A stretch of 64,000 nt of DNA from Dictyophora rubrovolvata (GCA_029959195.1 CP114124.1:1674001-1738000); one strand, 5' to 3'. Positions 22,802 to 38,428 are shown, counted from the first letter of the stretch. Program-made: numbers and translations. Notes: generated by a model not told the origin, from the sequence alone.

Positions 22802-25800
22802 CTATCGCTCGATAATTTTGAAACTATCAGCGACTTCGAGTGAATCCAATCCGAGTTCTGATTTTGGCGTTAAGGGTTGCCTTCGAAGAATGTCGGCAGA
22901 ATTCAATGCCGTTCTCAGATTACGTTCGTGAACTGGTTTCGTGAGCACCCTGCTCAGAGGAAAGCCAAAGTCAAGTCAGTCACCACTCAAGGGTATATCT
23001 AAATCAGGTCGTACCTATTAACGCCAGCTTCTAGATATTCTTCTTGATCTGAAAGAAGGGCATTTCCAGTGACACCTAAATTTCAGTTGAGTTTAGATAC
23101 TGATATAACAAAGAGACTCTTTACACACCAACTACGAAATCCGTTCGTCCGAGACTTCGAAGTTTTTGTATGACTTCGAGTCCAGTCATTACGGGCTGGA
23201 AAAAAAAAAAACCCTCAGAAGAATTGCTGAACAATAAATGGTCTCTTACCATTTGATTATCGAGGAAAATTATGTCGAATCTGTTATCTGCATGGGCAAG
23301 CGGTTCAGGAGAACTGCTACCGCGTATTGATGGCTGCTTATCCGACCTCGATGGCGGATTCGCACCCAAGATTAGATCTAATGCGACAGCCCCATTTTCA
23401 GCACATGTGACTGCAACTCCTAAGCGAGCAAGTAGACGGGCCATCAGCTGTCTGGTTATAGCGTCATCATCCACCACAAGTCCGTGTAAAGGTGTGTCCA
23501 GATGCAATGAGGGATGCGGAGACGATGACGTGGTATTTGGTCGGGCTGAATATGGAGGAGAAGGCGGTTTCACCGGCGTCGGAAGGGCGTTTGGTGCATG
23601 TATCGTTTCACGCTCTGGTAAGGCAATGAATGTCGGACGATTTGTACTCGATTTGGCCGTTGACATGAGATCCAGCTCGACTGCCGTGGTCTCTGAGGAG
23701 CTGGGCGTTTCTGTGTCTGCTCTTGTCAACGGTAGTCGGTGTCCTGTAGACCTCAAGGACCTTCTCGGCATAAGTTCAACGAGTCCGCCTAGGAGAGCAC
23801 AACATATTCTTATCAACCTGATTATCTGCGGTACAGGCTAGACTCTCACCTTGATCCATGATAGATTTCAAGGCTGATGTCCGACTCGTCATAGGGAGAG
23901 CACCTTTAAACCGTCTCGCGGCGTGATTCATTGTGGACGTATCGAACATTACGTTTTTTTGGAGATCTGAATAAAGATGCGATTCTGCCATGATATCGGA
24001 GCCGGCTGCGCTCCCATGCTTGCTTAGAGCTTTTTTGCCGACTCCTAATCGCAGTTCAACCCAAAAGGTACTTCCAACTCCAAGTTGGCTACGAACACTG
24101 CAAAACGCAATGGGTTAAAAACACACCACACTGTCATTAATTTGATAATAATACCCGAGACGACCACCAGACAGCTGAACGATATGACGAACTAGAGCTA
24201 AACCAAGACCCGTTCCCTTACCACCTAAAATCCCGGGCAGGCTTCAGTAAGAAATAAACCAAGTCCGTACGTGACGAAAGAATTACCTTGTCTTCGACCA
24301 ATCTAGTCAATGTTCAGCTAAATGACAAAAAGGAAAGAAGGGGAAAAAAATGAAATATGTACCTCCGTTTGAACATAGGGACTGAACAGCTTCTTATCTA
24401 CTAAATCTCGAGCTCTTGGAATGTAAAATCAATTGAAATTACCTGGATACATACCATGGAACTACTTACCGGATGCCAACCCCCGTATCCTCAATTTCGA
24501 TTCGAACGACGATAGTATCCGAATGCGGGGAATGAAGTGCATCGTGCTGGCTAAGTCGGAAGGCCGAAAGACTGGGATTTAAGGACTTCACCGAAGGTTC
24601 TAGGTCTTCCGCCGACTTTAGTACAGGATATAACAATTTAGTCCGTACAGTGATTTTACCGCCTGTTGACGTGAATTTACAGGCATTGCTACATATAATC
24701 AGCGAATTAGAAATGTGGTTCCCGAGAAAATAAAACGGGTCTGAACCTTGTTAGATTTGTGATAATCTGCCGAAGACGCATTTCATCTCCAACAACGATC
24801 CCTTCTTCGTTCGGGTGTTCACGGAGCTTTTGTTCGATCCTTTCAGGTAGTTCGTCCAGAGCACGATACCAAGCTCTTCGAGCTGTCTAGGTCCCCAATT
24901 GGCAATTGCACGAGATACAACAGATATGACTGACCTCGTCTAAGCGTTTGTCCATATCAGTGCACAACTCCAGACCGCGGACATCGGCGGCTAGTTGCAA
25001 TGGAACGAGCATTGAACGGAGAGCTGTATGAAAGGTATATGGGCGGTTGACAGATTCAAATCGGCCAGAATCCATGCGGTTGAAATCCAGGACGTCATTG
25101 AGGACTAGTGTATATTATTGAAATGAGAAATTCAGCGTAAATTGAAGATGCGCATACATACCCTTGGACATCATACTCAAACTACCTTCCAATGCGGCAA
25201 ACTCAATATCTTGTCCTTTTGGAACTGAGTCGTTGGCTTCCATGTTTTGGACAGCTAGCACTGAATAATGAAGATTGTCAGAGCGACGCTACTGCCTTGT
25301 TCATTATAATGTACTGACGGGCAGTGTTTAAGGGTACTCGAACCTATAGTCCATCAGAAAAACCATTAGGACCCCATTTTCCTTTCACAGATAAACGCTT
25401 ACCTCATGGAAGATGTATGACGTCAATCGGCGTTTGCTGTCAGCTTCAGGAAATACAAATGAGGGACAATCACAGCTGAACCTCATATATAGAAACATAC
25501 CAGCCTGACGTTCATTGATTTGTGCCTTTTGAGTCGCCCGAAACTATTTTAATTAAGGGGTCAGGGGGGAAGACATACATATATAAGGTATATACGAACT
25601 TGAATTTTGAGTTGTTCGCGTAAGGAATATAATCGTCGATCGGCCTATAAATAATACAATTAGGGTAACATGGTGCGCATATTACCAAAGCAGTAGAACC
25701 CACATTTTCCCGTAAATAATGCAACCATAAAAGAAACACCTTGATAGGGTATGGGTTTGAGATATGAATGGATGGCACGAAAAACTCTGATACCTGAAAT

Positions 25801-27223
25801 ACAAATACATTCAAAACACCTAAACAAGCGTTTCGTATCAACTGTGCTAAGCGCAAAGCCTGGTAAACTTACTTCTAGCCCACGTACGACGGAAAGGAAC
25901 GATCCAAACAGACATTACAACAACGACAGCAATCGCAGGAAGTAGAACAAAAAGACGCTGTTGACCCAAAGCGAAAAGAGATATTGCTGGTAGTGCGGAA
26001 GCATAACTTGAGGGCAAATTATTTCAATTCGAGTAGAGGAGGTGGTTTAGAAATGAAAACACACTAGAGTAAACCGAGGAAATCCCTGCCACTACATGAA
26101 AAATACATTTTTTGACCCGGATAGAAACCACAAAGAATGAGACTGAGAGTCAAATCAGCAAAGAAAGATCCGACGGGAATCAGCAGTAGCACCATACAAA
26201 AGACATTGATATAAAACCCTGAAAGTGCGTTATGAATACTTGAGATGAGACAGAAAAAAAAAACTTTTGAGGGTCATACCAAGACCAAGTACCGCAAGCC
26301 AAGTAAATTTGATAAAAAAGGTTATGACGTCGACGAAAATCGAATGCGACAAAAAAGACAAGAGGTAAGGTTAGGACCGGCGCAATCTACGATCAGGTTG
26401 GTTATAACTTTAGATTCGCACCAACACTTTTTGAAAGGCGCTCACACCCCAGTAATAAATTCGTTCCATCAAGGGATGGGGAGCAGGCTGCAGGACGCAG
26501 CCAATGATCCAATTCAGAACGTAAAACAAACTGGGTGGGTATTGAATTAAACAAAGAGTAGTGATTAAAATGGAAATGGAAGGTATACCTTGCCCATAAA
26601 GCTAGTTGTTTGGTAGTGAACCATGCCTCGCGAGAAAACTGAGCTTCCATAGCCTCGTCCTGAAATTGCAAGAAGAAAAATCTTTGGATAGCGGGATAAA
26701 ACCTCCAGCGAAGAGCGGTCCAAACTGAATGGATCCAAGCAAATTCTGAGGTGGAGAGACTGGCATCGTTCTCTGTTACGGCGGTTCCTGGACGACTTTC
26801 ATGGGATGGAACAGGCTTTTCGGGACTGCCACCAGTGCTATTCACCAGAAGGTCTGTCGGGGTGCGATGGGTGGTTTCATCCGAAGACATTAGATTGTCA
26901 ACGACAACTTCGTCAATTGGACCTTCATCTTCATCGGCAGGGGTGCTGTTCTCGTTGGCGGTCAAGGCAGGCACTGGTGTGAAAGCAGGATTGATTTTCT
27001 CAAGATCAAGATCGCCGCTCTCGAGTAAAAGAGACTCGCTGAGTGCGCTGCCGGAGCCCAGTCGCTCCTTGAACGCAGCCCAGAAGGAGGCCCATGTTAT
27101 TTTATTGAAACTAACCGATTTCTTCTTTTGACCGGGACGGGCGTCACTTGTGCCAATGGCGGATACTGGCAAGACCTGGTCCGGTTCCTGTCTTTCTCTC
27201 TTGTCAAACCATGAAAATGGCAT
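22802..27223 (-). CDS. membrane-bound hybrid histidine kinase
   Basis: A two-component sensor that autophosphorylates on His and passes phosphate to its own receiver Asp, then presumably to an Ypd1-type carrier. The N-terminal exon (27223-26402) is a Ser/Thr/Pro-rich cytosolic region of about 230 residues. It is followed by several hydrophobic segments encoded between about 26.6 and 25.5 kb (for example LNWIIGCVLQP), so the sensor part is membrane-embedded. The kinase core follows: H-box RRLTSYIFHEVRVPLNTALL (about 25.4 kb, with an intron after HE), N-box RQIITNLTSNACKFT (about 24.76 kb), G1 box EIEDTGVGI, F-box KKLFSPYVQTE and G2 box GKGTGLGLALVR. A receiver domain ends the protein: VVDDDAITRQLMARLLARLG, phospho-acceptor Asp in IIFLDNQMPVMTGLE, and the conserved Lys in LTKPV, with stop at 22802. 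There is no PAS or HAMP domain I can see. The ligand is unknown. It is divergent from CDC48. Confidence 0.87.
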
Positions 27224-27872
27224 GGAATAGCCCAGTAGTTAAACGGGGAAGGTATAAACTGGCCCCCAAAAATTCGGATCGGCGTCAGCGACGGGGGGGA
27301 TAGCTGCAAGGAGAGTCGAAGCGGCCGGAGAATTGACGCAGAGAACCCACAGCTCAGCTTTTAAATACGCTTCACACGCTATGTCATCATCGTATTTTTT
27401 TTCATTTTTCAAAGAGTACACTCTGTCAAAGCTGTCAGGTTGCTGTTGTTGCATACTGCTTGAGAATCTAGACTCCAGGAGAACGCCGCCCGAAGCGCAG
27501 ACAACTTACTACTTCATCTGACCAGTCGCACGCCAGGGCCCGCTACGATAGAAAAACCACTGAAAAACTATGCAATTTTAAGTAGCGGCCACAGTGGAAG
27601 AAGAGTCGGAGGGGCATCTCGGGACCCTAATTCATAAAGCGTTTCCCTAATAACAATAATGTATTAATATATATAATAGTATATATTATCTCAGAATATA
27701 CTCGAATATACTCGATCTTTGAGCGTGCTCGCTTGGGCACACTCAAATATTCGTGGGAAAGCGCAGAGGCCGCGTCACCTAACCATCCCCTAGAACACCG
27801 TGCTGCTGTAACCTGCTGTAACGTCTCTTTCTTTTCACCACAACAAACCAAATTTCTTCTGTGCTACATATC
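27224..27872. promoter_or_regulatory. divergent promoter, histidine kinase / CDC48
   Basis: About 650 bp between two start codons. It holds an AT-rich stretch (27655-27715) with a tandem GAATATACTC pair at 27694-27713, and a CT/CA-rich leader just before the CDC48 ATG. No TATA box at a convincing distance and no RNA gene are seen. Confidence 0.45.
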
Positions 27873-30985
<3,113 letters not shown>

Positions 30986-31573
30986 TAATATCGTGTTTCT
31001 CTTTATAATTTTCTCTTTTTTTTCTTTCTTTAGTTACGAAATACAGATTTGCTTCATAGACCATTGACCAACTAGCATCGAGCTTTAGTAATTTTGCAAC
31101 GTTCACTCCTAGTTGAACGTTTCTGAGTGGATACTCGCCTAATAACTTGAGCCAATTATGTTCTCCTTTGAAAAAGAATTCTTGTTTCCAAATCCCACAT
31201 TATACACTGGCATTTCTCATCCAATTACATACTTAGCACCAAAAGTGTGAAATAATCGAATAGGCGCGTTCCCAAGCGAAGCCCGGTTCCTAGTCTTACC
31301 GGTATGCATATACATGACTCTCAGGCTGACAGCGGACCCGAAACATTTCCGCTGTGCTGGGTCAGTATTGCCAAATGTATGACTTTGTTCACAACAGAAT
31401 CATATTGGGGGCTGACGCTTATTCGAATTTCAATGAAAAGCCTGTTCTGGTTTTGGTCAGCATATTTTCAAAACACGTATTTGGACCTACCGTCGCGACG
31501 AGTAACTCGGAAGCGAAATCACTGACCAGATTGTTTTTCGACCAATGCAATGTTATCGGTTTCTGAACACGTC

Positions 31574-31582
31574 ATGAGTCAT
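31574..31582. promoter_or_regulatory. perfect Gcn4/AP-1-type site before GST gene
   Basis: ATGAGTCAT, the reverse complement of the Gcn4/AP-1 consensus ATGACTCAT, sits about 100 bp before the glutathione transferase ATG and 27 bp before a TATA box. Fungal AP-1 factors commonly control detoxification genes, so the placement makes sense. Use by a specific factor is inference. Confidence 0.45.
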
Positions 31583-31608
31583 TTGAATTGGAATTTCGAA
31601 TTTCGATG

Positions 31609-31616
31609 TATATAAA
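31609..31616 (+). promoter_or_regulatory. TATA box of GST gene
   Basis: TATATAAA, 67 bp upstream of the ATG at 31683, at a normal distance for a fungal TATA element. Confidence 0.5.
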
Positions 31617-31682
31617 TCTTCCAGTTGATTTCATTGGCGGTTGCCTTACCAAAGTCTGCTCAATCATTATTATCATTCTATT

Positions 31683-33004
31683 ATGTCTGAATCTGCAATA
31701 CTCACCTTGTACACTTTTTCTTCCCCACACGGTATCAACGATATCCCTGCTGTAAAGAAGTTCTAGTTGATATAAACAACCCTTTTCAGGTCAATCGGTT
31801 TCGGTAGCTCTGGAAGAACTCGGTATTGCTTGTGAGTACACTGATTTAGCAAATACTATGTATATCTTTCAAGCTCAGGACCAACCTCGTCCGGATAGAC
31901 AACATTAAAGAGTTAAATTTTCGAGAAAAAGAGCAGAAGAGCGAGTGGTATTTGAAGATCAATCCCAACGGCATGTCTTTCAGCGTAGTTTACTTGTATT
32001 GAAAGCTTTCTGAAAATCAAGACTCCAGGTCGTTCCCCCGCGATTGTTGATCATAGCAATAACGATTTCGCCGTCTTCGAGTCATCAGCTATATTACTGT
32101 GTAGGTCTACTATCTGATACAAGAGGTGTATTCACCTAATATCTTTCGTATTTAGACCTTGCACAACGTTTTGATACAGATCATAAAATATCTTTTGATC
32201 TTATCAAAGAGCCTAACTTATACAGTGAAGACCTTCAATGGCTATTTTTTGCCCACGGTGGAATAGGGCCAATGTTTGTTTATTTATTTTTCGCCCGCTT
32301 GGCCCATGACTTAATTGATCGTATGATGACATCCTAGGCAAGGACAGGCGTAAGGACAATTTTTACCTGAGTCGTGCTTCAGCTGTGTTTGATTATTTAA
32401 TTCAAATTTCTAGGAGCCACTTTATCAAATTCGCTCCAGAAGAGATTCCCTACGCAAAGTGCCGTTACATTGTGGGTCATTTCCTGAAACAAACTGGATT
32501 TATTGTATTTACCTGCTGTTGATAGGACGAGGTGAAACGACTCTACTCGGTAGTTGAACAGCGACTTGAAGGGCGGGAATGGCTTGTTGGACATCACTAT
32601 GGACTGGCTGATATAAAGACCTTGTATGTTAATTTTCTTTTTCTTTTTGGCATTTATTGAATACTGCATAAGCACATGGTAAAGTAATACAACATAGCGA
32701 TGCGCGAAATACTCACTTATTCAGGCTGATGAACGGACCTTTCATAGAGGTCGCACTTGAACCGTACACGAATGTCCAAGCGTGGCTGAACCGTATTCAA
32801 GACCGTCCAAAAACCAATAAAGGCTTAGGGGTACCTTTGCGGGCAACGTTGGAAGAGTAAGAATCGTTTATGCTCTTGACCATCCACGTTTACTAAGATG
32901 TTCAATTTAGGAAAATGGCAGTTGATCCGGAAGTGTACCGAACCATAGGAAGAGAATTCTTCGGCTTCGAGAGGTATACTAACACTAGCACTTCGCATAT
33001 TTGA
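31683..33004 (+). CDS. glutathione S-transferase, Ure2p/GstA-like
   Basis: Conjugates glutathione to electrophiles in the cytosol; some fungal members also have peroxidase activity. The thioredoxin-like N-domain reads [20 protein letters not shown], then [28 protein letters not shown] and [18 protein letters not shown], the last holding the conserved glutathione-binding Glu-Ser pair. The helical C-domain has [40 protein letters not shown] and [13 protein letters not shown]. At least seven short introns are present. One donor (GA|GTAC, near 31834) is weak but restores the expected family reading. The 3' end is uncertain: the frame stops at 33002-33004, while a GTATAC near 32972 could start another intron and move the stop downstream. 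Exact substrate unknown. Confidence 0.85.
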
Positions 33005-33343
33005 TCGGTTGGAGAAATTACGGTATTTCTGTTTAGTTAGTGTGTTTAATTGAGGAAAAGAGTCTTGTTGTGCGGTCTAGATGAAAAGAAAAGCCGTTTT
33101 GACAAAGCGTCGTTGACAGCGGTCTCCGGGGCTTAGCCATCTTTTCTTTACGAGAAATTCGTTTCCGGTTCCATATCCTAAATAATAAGATAGAATTAGG
33201 AATACTTGGAGAGACAACACTTTTGAACGTATTCGCGGCGCACTTCCGAGCTTCCGAAGAAACCAAACACCGGGTACCAAGTTCTAACCTTGGTCACGGG
33301 CGGCATTTGCCGTAGTTGTCTTGCCAGCCAGCAAGTACGACGC
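33005..33343. other. intergenic, GST end to EXPERA gene start
   Basis: About 340 bp between two plus-strand genes. A 67-codon minus-strand frame covers much of it but resembles no family and has no neighbouring exon, so I treat it as chance. No other feature is seen. Confidence 0.45.
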
Positions 33344-34072
33344 CATGCCTGCTAGACGTCCTCTGTCTTCTCGCCCTTTGGATCTTCTTTATTTCTGTTT
33401 TTTTATAGTACGTCATGCGCTCCACAATTTATTTAAATCGTAGACTCGGTTGATCATTAGGTTCACATAATTGCTTTCGTGTTCATGGATGTGCAACCTC
33501 TTGTACCATCATCACTGAGACCAAAATTTATTGTGGAAACCATTGATTGGTATTTAACGTTCTCAGGCGACCCTTTGATTCGAGGTGCATTGGGTACGGA
33601 TCTGTCGTCTGCTTGGTTCCGCTCCCTTCTGTGGATTGAATTGTAAAAACCTTCTTTCGTCTACGACAAATTTTCGGGGAGTTGATTCCTTTTTTTTAGG
33701 CTATTTCAATTTCCAACCTATCTTGTTGCCGTATACAGTCTGTGGCTAGGTGATTTTTTCCCCCTGGAATCGTGGTTTATAAAAATCCGTTGACATTGTT
33801 CAATTGCAGACTTACGCCAGAGCTATCTACTTCTGTTGGTCTACGGAACCGTCACAACAGTCGCCACATTTCCCTGTGTGTGGTTAGTCCTCGAACTACC
33901 CTCAGTCCATCCAAAAATTTCACCCGGTGGCGTTACCGATCTTCAACGTGCAGTCCTTTTAGCCAGCTATGTGCCTTTTCTGTTGATTCCCTTCGTCATG
34001 ACCATCGACATGTGGAGAAGGGTCTCGTCCATGATCAATATCACTGGTGTCCCACACAAGAAAATAAACTAA
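33344..34072 (+). CDS. EXPERA-domain membrane protein, TMEM97/sigma-2 receptor-like
   Basis: A small four-helix ER membrane protein of the family that includes TMEM97, EBP and related sterol-binding or sterol-isomerising proteins. The first exon (33344-33406) encodes RRPLDLLYFCFFI and joins in phase 0 to exon 2 at 33461, VHIIAFVFMDVQPLVPSS. Together these give the family's typical helix-1 and loop pattern (PLD, His, D-Q, P). Next come SSAWFRSLLWIEL, LFQFPTYLVAVYSLWL, LLLLVYGTVTTVATFPCVW and VLLASYVPFLLIPFVMTIDM. The C-terminus ends in HKKIN, a Lys-rich tail compatible with ER retrieval. The ATG at 33485 looks like a start but lies inside the helix-1 reading, so the upstream start is preferred. 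In mammals TMEM97 handles cholesterol and binds NPC1; the fungal role is not known to me. Confidence 0.82.
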
Positions 34073-34184
34073 AAAATCAACATCATAGTTCTACATACTA
34101 ATAACATAATGTTACTAAAACAAGGGGCGAATTGTACAGCCCCTATCTCTCGAACTCCGAATAGCACGTAATTCGTTAAAGACA

Positions 34185-35571
34185 TCAAGCCCACCTCCCG
34201 AGTAAAGCCATTATACCTGCGCCAAAAAGCATGGTGGTCAGTGCGAATAACAGTTTCTTGTTCGACATTTTTGGCATGGCGGGATTGAACAAAAATTCGT
34301 GAGCGAGTAACTACAGGTATTTTCCCCCCGTTAATGGAGTTCTTTCATGTAAAAAAAAATGATGCCAAGACGTACCTCGACAAGACCAGTGTACAACAAA
34401 ATTCCGGAACTGATGGAATCAAGGACACCACTGACAATCGAGGCAGTGGTACTGTTTGGATTGTACGTCGTCCTCACCCCGAGGCCGGCAGCGATACCAA
34501 TGGGTGTTGTACATCCGTAAAGGAGGGCGCCGACATAAGGAGCCCATCGATAACCTTCTGGTAAGTCGAGATAAGCAAGACGGGCACCAAGACCGAGACC
34601 TTCGAACATTTCTGCATGACATTAACGATGGTGAGAACGTTTTGTGAACAAACGGAAAAGAAAAGAGAGGAAAAATCAGTAAACTTACGGTGGAAGACGA
34701 TTACGACGAATAAAACTTTGAAGTCTGGGTCGACAGCCAAAGTCAAACCGATAAGAACACTGTGGAAAAGAACACCAAACTCCAAGATGGCAACGCCGAT
34801 GACTTGAGCAAGTCCCGAGTCTAAAGGATTGTCTGTTAATGCGATTGCCGACTCCTCATCTTGACTGGACGCCTTTTCGTTAATGACCATCTGTTCTGGC
34901 CCATGAGCACTATGAGTGGTCCCTAAACCATGGCCGTGAGCATCTGGGGGCGATACGTCAATTAACTGAGGCGTCAAGAGAACTGGAATACAAACCGTAA
35001 GACTTCTTTCCTATCTTGGCTAGCTTCGCGGTTCCCCAACGGAAGGCAAATAATTCCAAAAAGAAGATACCAAGGACGCTGGCCATTGAAATAGCCAAGG
35101 GATATGGCTGTGTTTATGGGATCAGTACCCACGGTTGGTGACTATGTCCATGGGCAATGGCGAAAACAAGAAACATACATATATCTGCCATGCTGGGCCC
35201 AGACATGGTGCTGTTAATTCCGAAATTGCAGGAGACAATAAATGTATGAAAGCTGTCGCTATCTGAGGGAACATTTGAGGCGGGTAAAAATTTCATGCGG
35301 GGAAAAGGGACTCACAATGACTCCAGAACCAAAGTACTTGGCGAATCTAAGTTTTCGACGAATTTAAATGAAATACGGATCGAGTGAGTATCAGGGGTAT
35401 AACATACTCGAAGACGATCTCAGGAACTGCTACGATTTTCGATTTGCGAGTGAGGACGGGAAAGAAAGCCCCCGTCATTGAAGTAACAAGGATAACGAAC
35501 ACAGAGGCCACTCGGACGCCAAAGAGGCTGACTTCATTGTTGACATCGCCGCATTGAACCTGGTCGGACAT
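34185..35571 (-). CDS. ZIP-family zinc transporter (Zrt-like)
   Basis: Imports Zn2+ (or a related divalent metal) across the plasma membrane. The N-terminus is short and holds VRVASVFVILVTSMTGAFFP (TM1). Then come KYFGSGVI and IATAFIHLLSPAISEL (TM2-TM3), and YPLAISMASVLGIFFLELFA. The variable cytosolic loop is His-rich (DAHGHGLGTTHSAHG) as in metal-sensing ZIP loops. TM4 has LFHSVLIGLTLAVD and TM5 FHQMFEGLGLGARLA, the metal-site helices. The end carries DSISSGILLYTGLVELLAHE and a last hydrophobic helix, with stop at 34185. Several introns interrupt the gene. It is convergent with the EXPERA gene (112 bp apart) and divergent from xylulokinase. I saw no obvious Zap1-type element in its upstream region. 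Metal specificity is inferred from family. Confidence 0.92.
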
Positions 35572-36599
35572 TTCGAAGAAAACAGAGTTAAAGCGGGAAG
35601 GAACCTTGGGAAAAGGGGAGGGGGGAATACGGAAAGGTGTGTTTTTCGAGTGGGTAATATATGTGCGTTATGTAATCATCGGGTACCACACCAGTGGGTA
35701 CCGCAACAGTCAGATAGTATGAAGACAGGGCATTTGCTGGTTATCGGATCGCTTTCACACATGATGAATTGAGAAAATCAGAAACAATGGAGTCAGGAAC
35801 TTTTTTCTTCCGGATATTTTTGACAGGCAAGTTCAGCCAAAAGATCCGAGTCAACCATACAAATCGATGCTTGAAGAGGACGAGGACCGTTATGGCAGCC
35901 GCAGCATGTGCTCGGTACGTCAGATTGCGTGTTGAGCTTCTCCGATACGAGGGGGATAATAAAATCTTATATAGATCGTTATTTAAAAGTTTCGTCTTTG
36001 AAGACTATTGGTCGCTTCCAACTGATACCGACACATCGAGTCAAGAATAGGCCATTTAATTATGCCAGACAGAACTTCTCCTTAGTCAAACTGGAACCTT
36101 TTTCCTCGCATAATTCGAATTTGGGAATTGTAGAAGATTATTATTTTTTTTTAAAAAAAAGAGTCATCAATAATAGAGTTTACAGCACAGCCTGAGGCTC
36201 CATTACAATCGTGATTTGAATAAACTCCTGCGACCCGCGTATCATTTATGCTCCTCCATCTTAGGGATAGTCCCCGTTGTTAATAAATAAATCTATATTT
36301 TCATACGTAGACAGGGACGGATACAATAACAAAAAAGAGAAGTATGTGTTCATTACCCTTCAAATCGGCGGCCAGCCTGAGAACAAAGCGAGACATTATC
36401 AGTTATCAGCAGCTGGGAAATGAATAAAGTGGTATTTCTTCACTTTTAAAATATTCCACCCTTGAAAAGTATCGTGGTGAGAGGACTCACTGTCCGAAGT
36501 TGTTCAGATCGTACGCAAAAGGCGATTGCCGACCGGTCCGGATATCTCCGAGCCATTTCCCTCCAATCCTTGGCCAAGGTGAATTCATATACTCTAGCG
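35572..36599. promoter_or_regulatory. divergent region, ZIP transporter / xylulokinase
   Basis: About 1 kb between two start codons. It contains a near-repeat of GGGTACC (about 35678 and 35697) and a T9A8 tract near 36144-36160. Short frames here have no family likeness or codon pattern that would support a gene. It probably holds both promoters. Confidence 0.45.
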
Positions 36600-38428
36600 A
36601 TGACCGCAGAGCCAACTTTCCTTGGACTTGATCTTTCCACCCAAAGTCTCAAGGCGATTATCATTACGTCTGGCTGTGAGATCCTTCACGAACACTCCGT
36701 GTCATTCGAAAATGATCTTCCTCGTTATAACACTATCGGAGGCACTTTGCAAGGTTCAGACGGGCAAGTGACGAGTCCCGTCGAAATGTGGCTGGAAGCT
36801 TTTGATTTATTATTTGATCGTATGCAAGCTGCACATGTGGATTTTAGCAAAATCGTTGCCATCTCAGGCGCCGGACAGGTAATCACAGATGCGTGAACTA
36901 CAGTTCATCTGAGTCATTTTCTCAAACATAATATAGCAACATGGTTCCGTTTACTGGTCAGCAAGTGCCTTAGATATTCTATCATCATTGGATCCTGCGC
37001 AAAAACTTCACACCCAACTCTCCCCTCGAGCATTCACGCTGCAAGTCGCACCGATCTGGCAAGATTCTTCTACTACTGCACAATGCGCCGCACTTCATGA
37101 CGCAGTAGGAGGTCCAGTCCGTCTAGCTGAGATTTCCGGCAGTCGAGCATACGAGCGGTTTACTGGACCACAAATATCTAAAGTGAGCTATCCCCGCACT
37201 ATATAAATATATTGTATGCGTTTTTGATATGATATCACTCGTAACAATCTGCAACAGATTCGAACAAACCAGCCTGAGATATATGCTGCTACCGCACGTA
37301 TCTCGTTGGTTTCTTCGTGGATCGCGAGTATCCTTTTAGGAAAGTTCGCTCCCATCGAGATCTCAGACGCCAGTGGCATGAATCTGCTAAACGTTTCGAG
37401 TTTGAAATGGGAAAATGAATTGCTGGAAGCTTGTGGGGGCCCAGAGCTGAGAAGTAAATTGGGAGAGGAGCCCGTTCCTGGTGGGACTATTCTGGGACAA
37501 ATTGGTCCCTGGTGGGTAACCCGTTGGGGGTTTAGTCAAGGTAAGTGAATATCTTTACCTTTTATTGTGTTCACATGTTCATTGCAAATTACAAGAGTGT
37601 ATCGTAACTCCTTTTACCGGGGACAATCCTGCCTCGGTAGCAGGACTCTCGACTACAGGGGATGCTATTTTATCCTTGGGAACTTCGACTACGTTTTTAC
37701 TATCCATCCCTCCTGCCAGCGAGCCTCCTAAACGATTCACAACATCGCATCTGTTGACCCACCCAACCCAAACCAACCCTCCGGGTTATATCGCCATGCT
37801 TTGCTATAAGAATGGTGCTTTGGCTCGTGAACAAATACGCAACCGTTACTCTTCTTCATCGTGGGATGTTTATAGTGCGCAGTTGAACGGAACACCAGCT
37901 GGAAATAATGGATTTATCGGAATCTATTACCCCTTGCCCGAGATTATTCCGCCGAACATCCAAGGAGAATTCTTTTTTAAGGATGGCAGTCCTGTGGATG
38001 TCATACCCGACTCACACCATGCCCGCGCTATTATAGAGTCGCAATTGCTGTCTATTAAGCAGAGAATCATTGCTATGCTTCCGGAAAATGCTCCTCCGCT
38101 AAAGAGATTGATTATCGCGGGTGGCTCATCAACAAACAAGTCCATCAGACAACTCTGCGCGGATCTTTTTGGCATGGACGTGTATATCGCGGAAACCAAA
38201 GAGGCAGCCGGAATTGGTGGTGCACTTTTGGCTCAATTTGCTTGGTGGAGACACAACGAAGCTTCTAATGGCACATTCGAGGAATTGAAGTCAAAAGAGG
38301 GAGAAAAGCTGACGATCGTCGCAAGGCCGGACCCCGAGCAGGTAGAGTTATACGGAAGATTGGTTGATACGTATGCAAAGTGCGAAGACTACATAGTGCT
38401 GAACGGTCAGACAGCAAGCGATGTATGA
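36600..38428 (+). CDS. D-xylulose kinase (FGGY family)
   Basis: Phosphorylates D-xylulose to D-xylulose 5-phosphate with ATP, the last step of fungal xylose and arabinose catabolism before the pentose phosphate pathway. The N-terminal FGGY domain starts with the ATP-binding FLGLDLSTQSLKAII, then VAISGAGQQHGSVYW, which marks xylulokinases, and the Trp-Gln-Asp of APIWQDSST. Then come TNQPEIYAATARISLVSSWI and DASGMNLLNV. The C-terminal domain has the catalytic-Asp region VTPFTGDNPASVAGL, SLGTSTTFLLS, the adenosine-site LIIAGGSSTNKSI and TKEAAGIGGALLAQFAWW. Introns lie near 36880, 37180 and 37540. An open frame extends upstream of 36600, but the ATG at 36600 puts the ATP motif at residue 7, as in relatives. 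ACC1 starts 290 bp downstream. Confidence 0.94.

Larger units (their letters stand above)
30986..31682. other. intergenic, CDC48 end to GST start
   Basis: About 700 bp. The first part is the CDC48 3' region. The last 110 bp form a plausible core promoter for the glutathione transferase, with an AP-1-type site and a TATA box listed separately. No further gene is recognisable. Confidence 0.5.

Noticed and set aside
33077-33280. Minus-strand 67-codon frame between GST and EXPERA genes
   Set aside because: No family likeness, no neighbouring exon, and a competing overlapping frame of similar length.
33485-34072. Shorter EXPERA protein starting at the ATG at 33485
   Set aside because: The upstream exon 33344-33406 joins in phase 0 and supplies the family's conserved first helix, so the internal ATG is not the start.
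35769-36195. Two overlapping plus-strand frames of about 94 codons between ZIP and xylulokinase
   Set aside because: Mixed composition with no domain, in a stretch that should hold two promoters.
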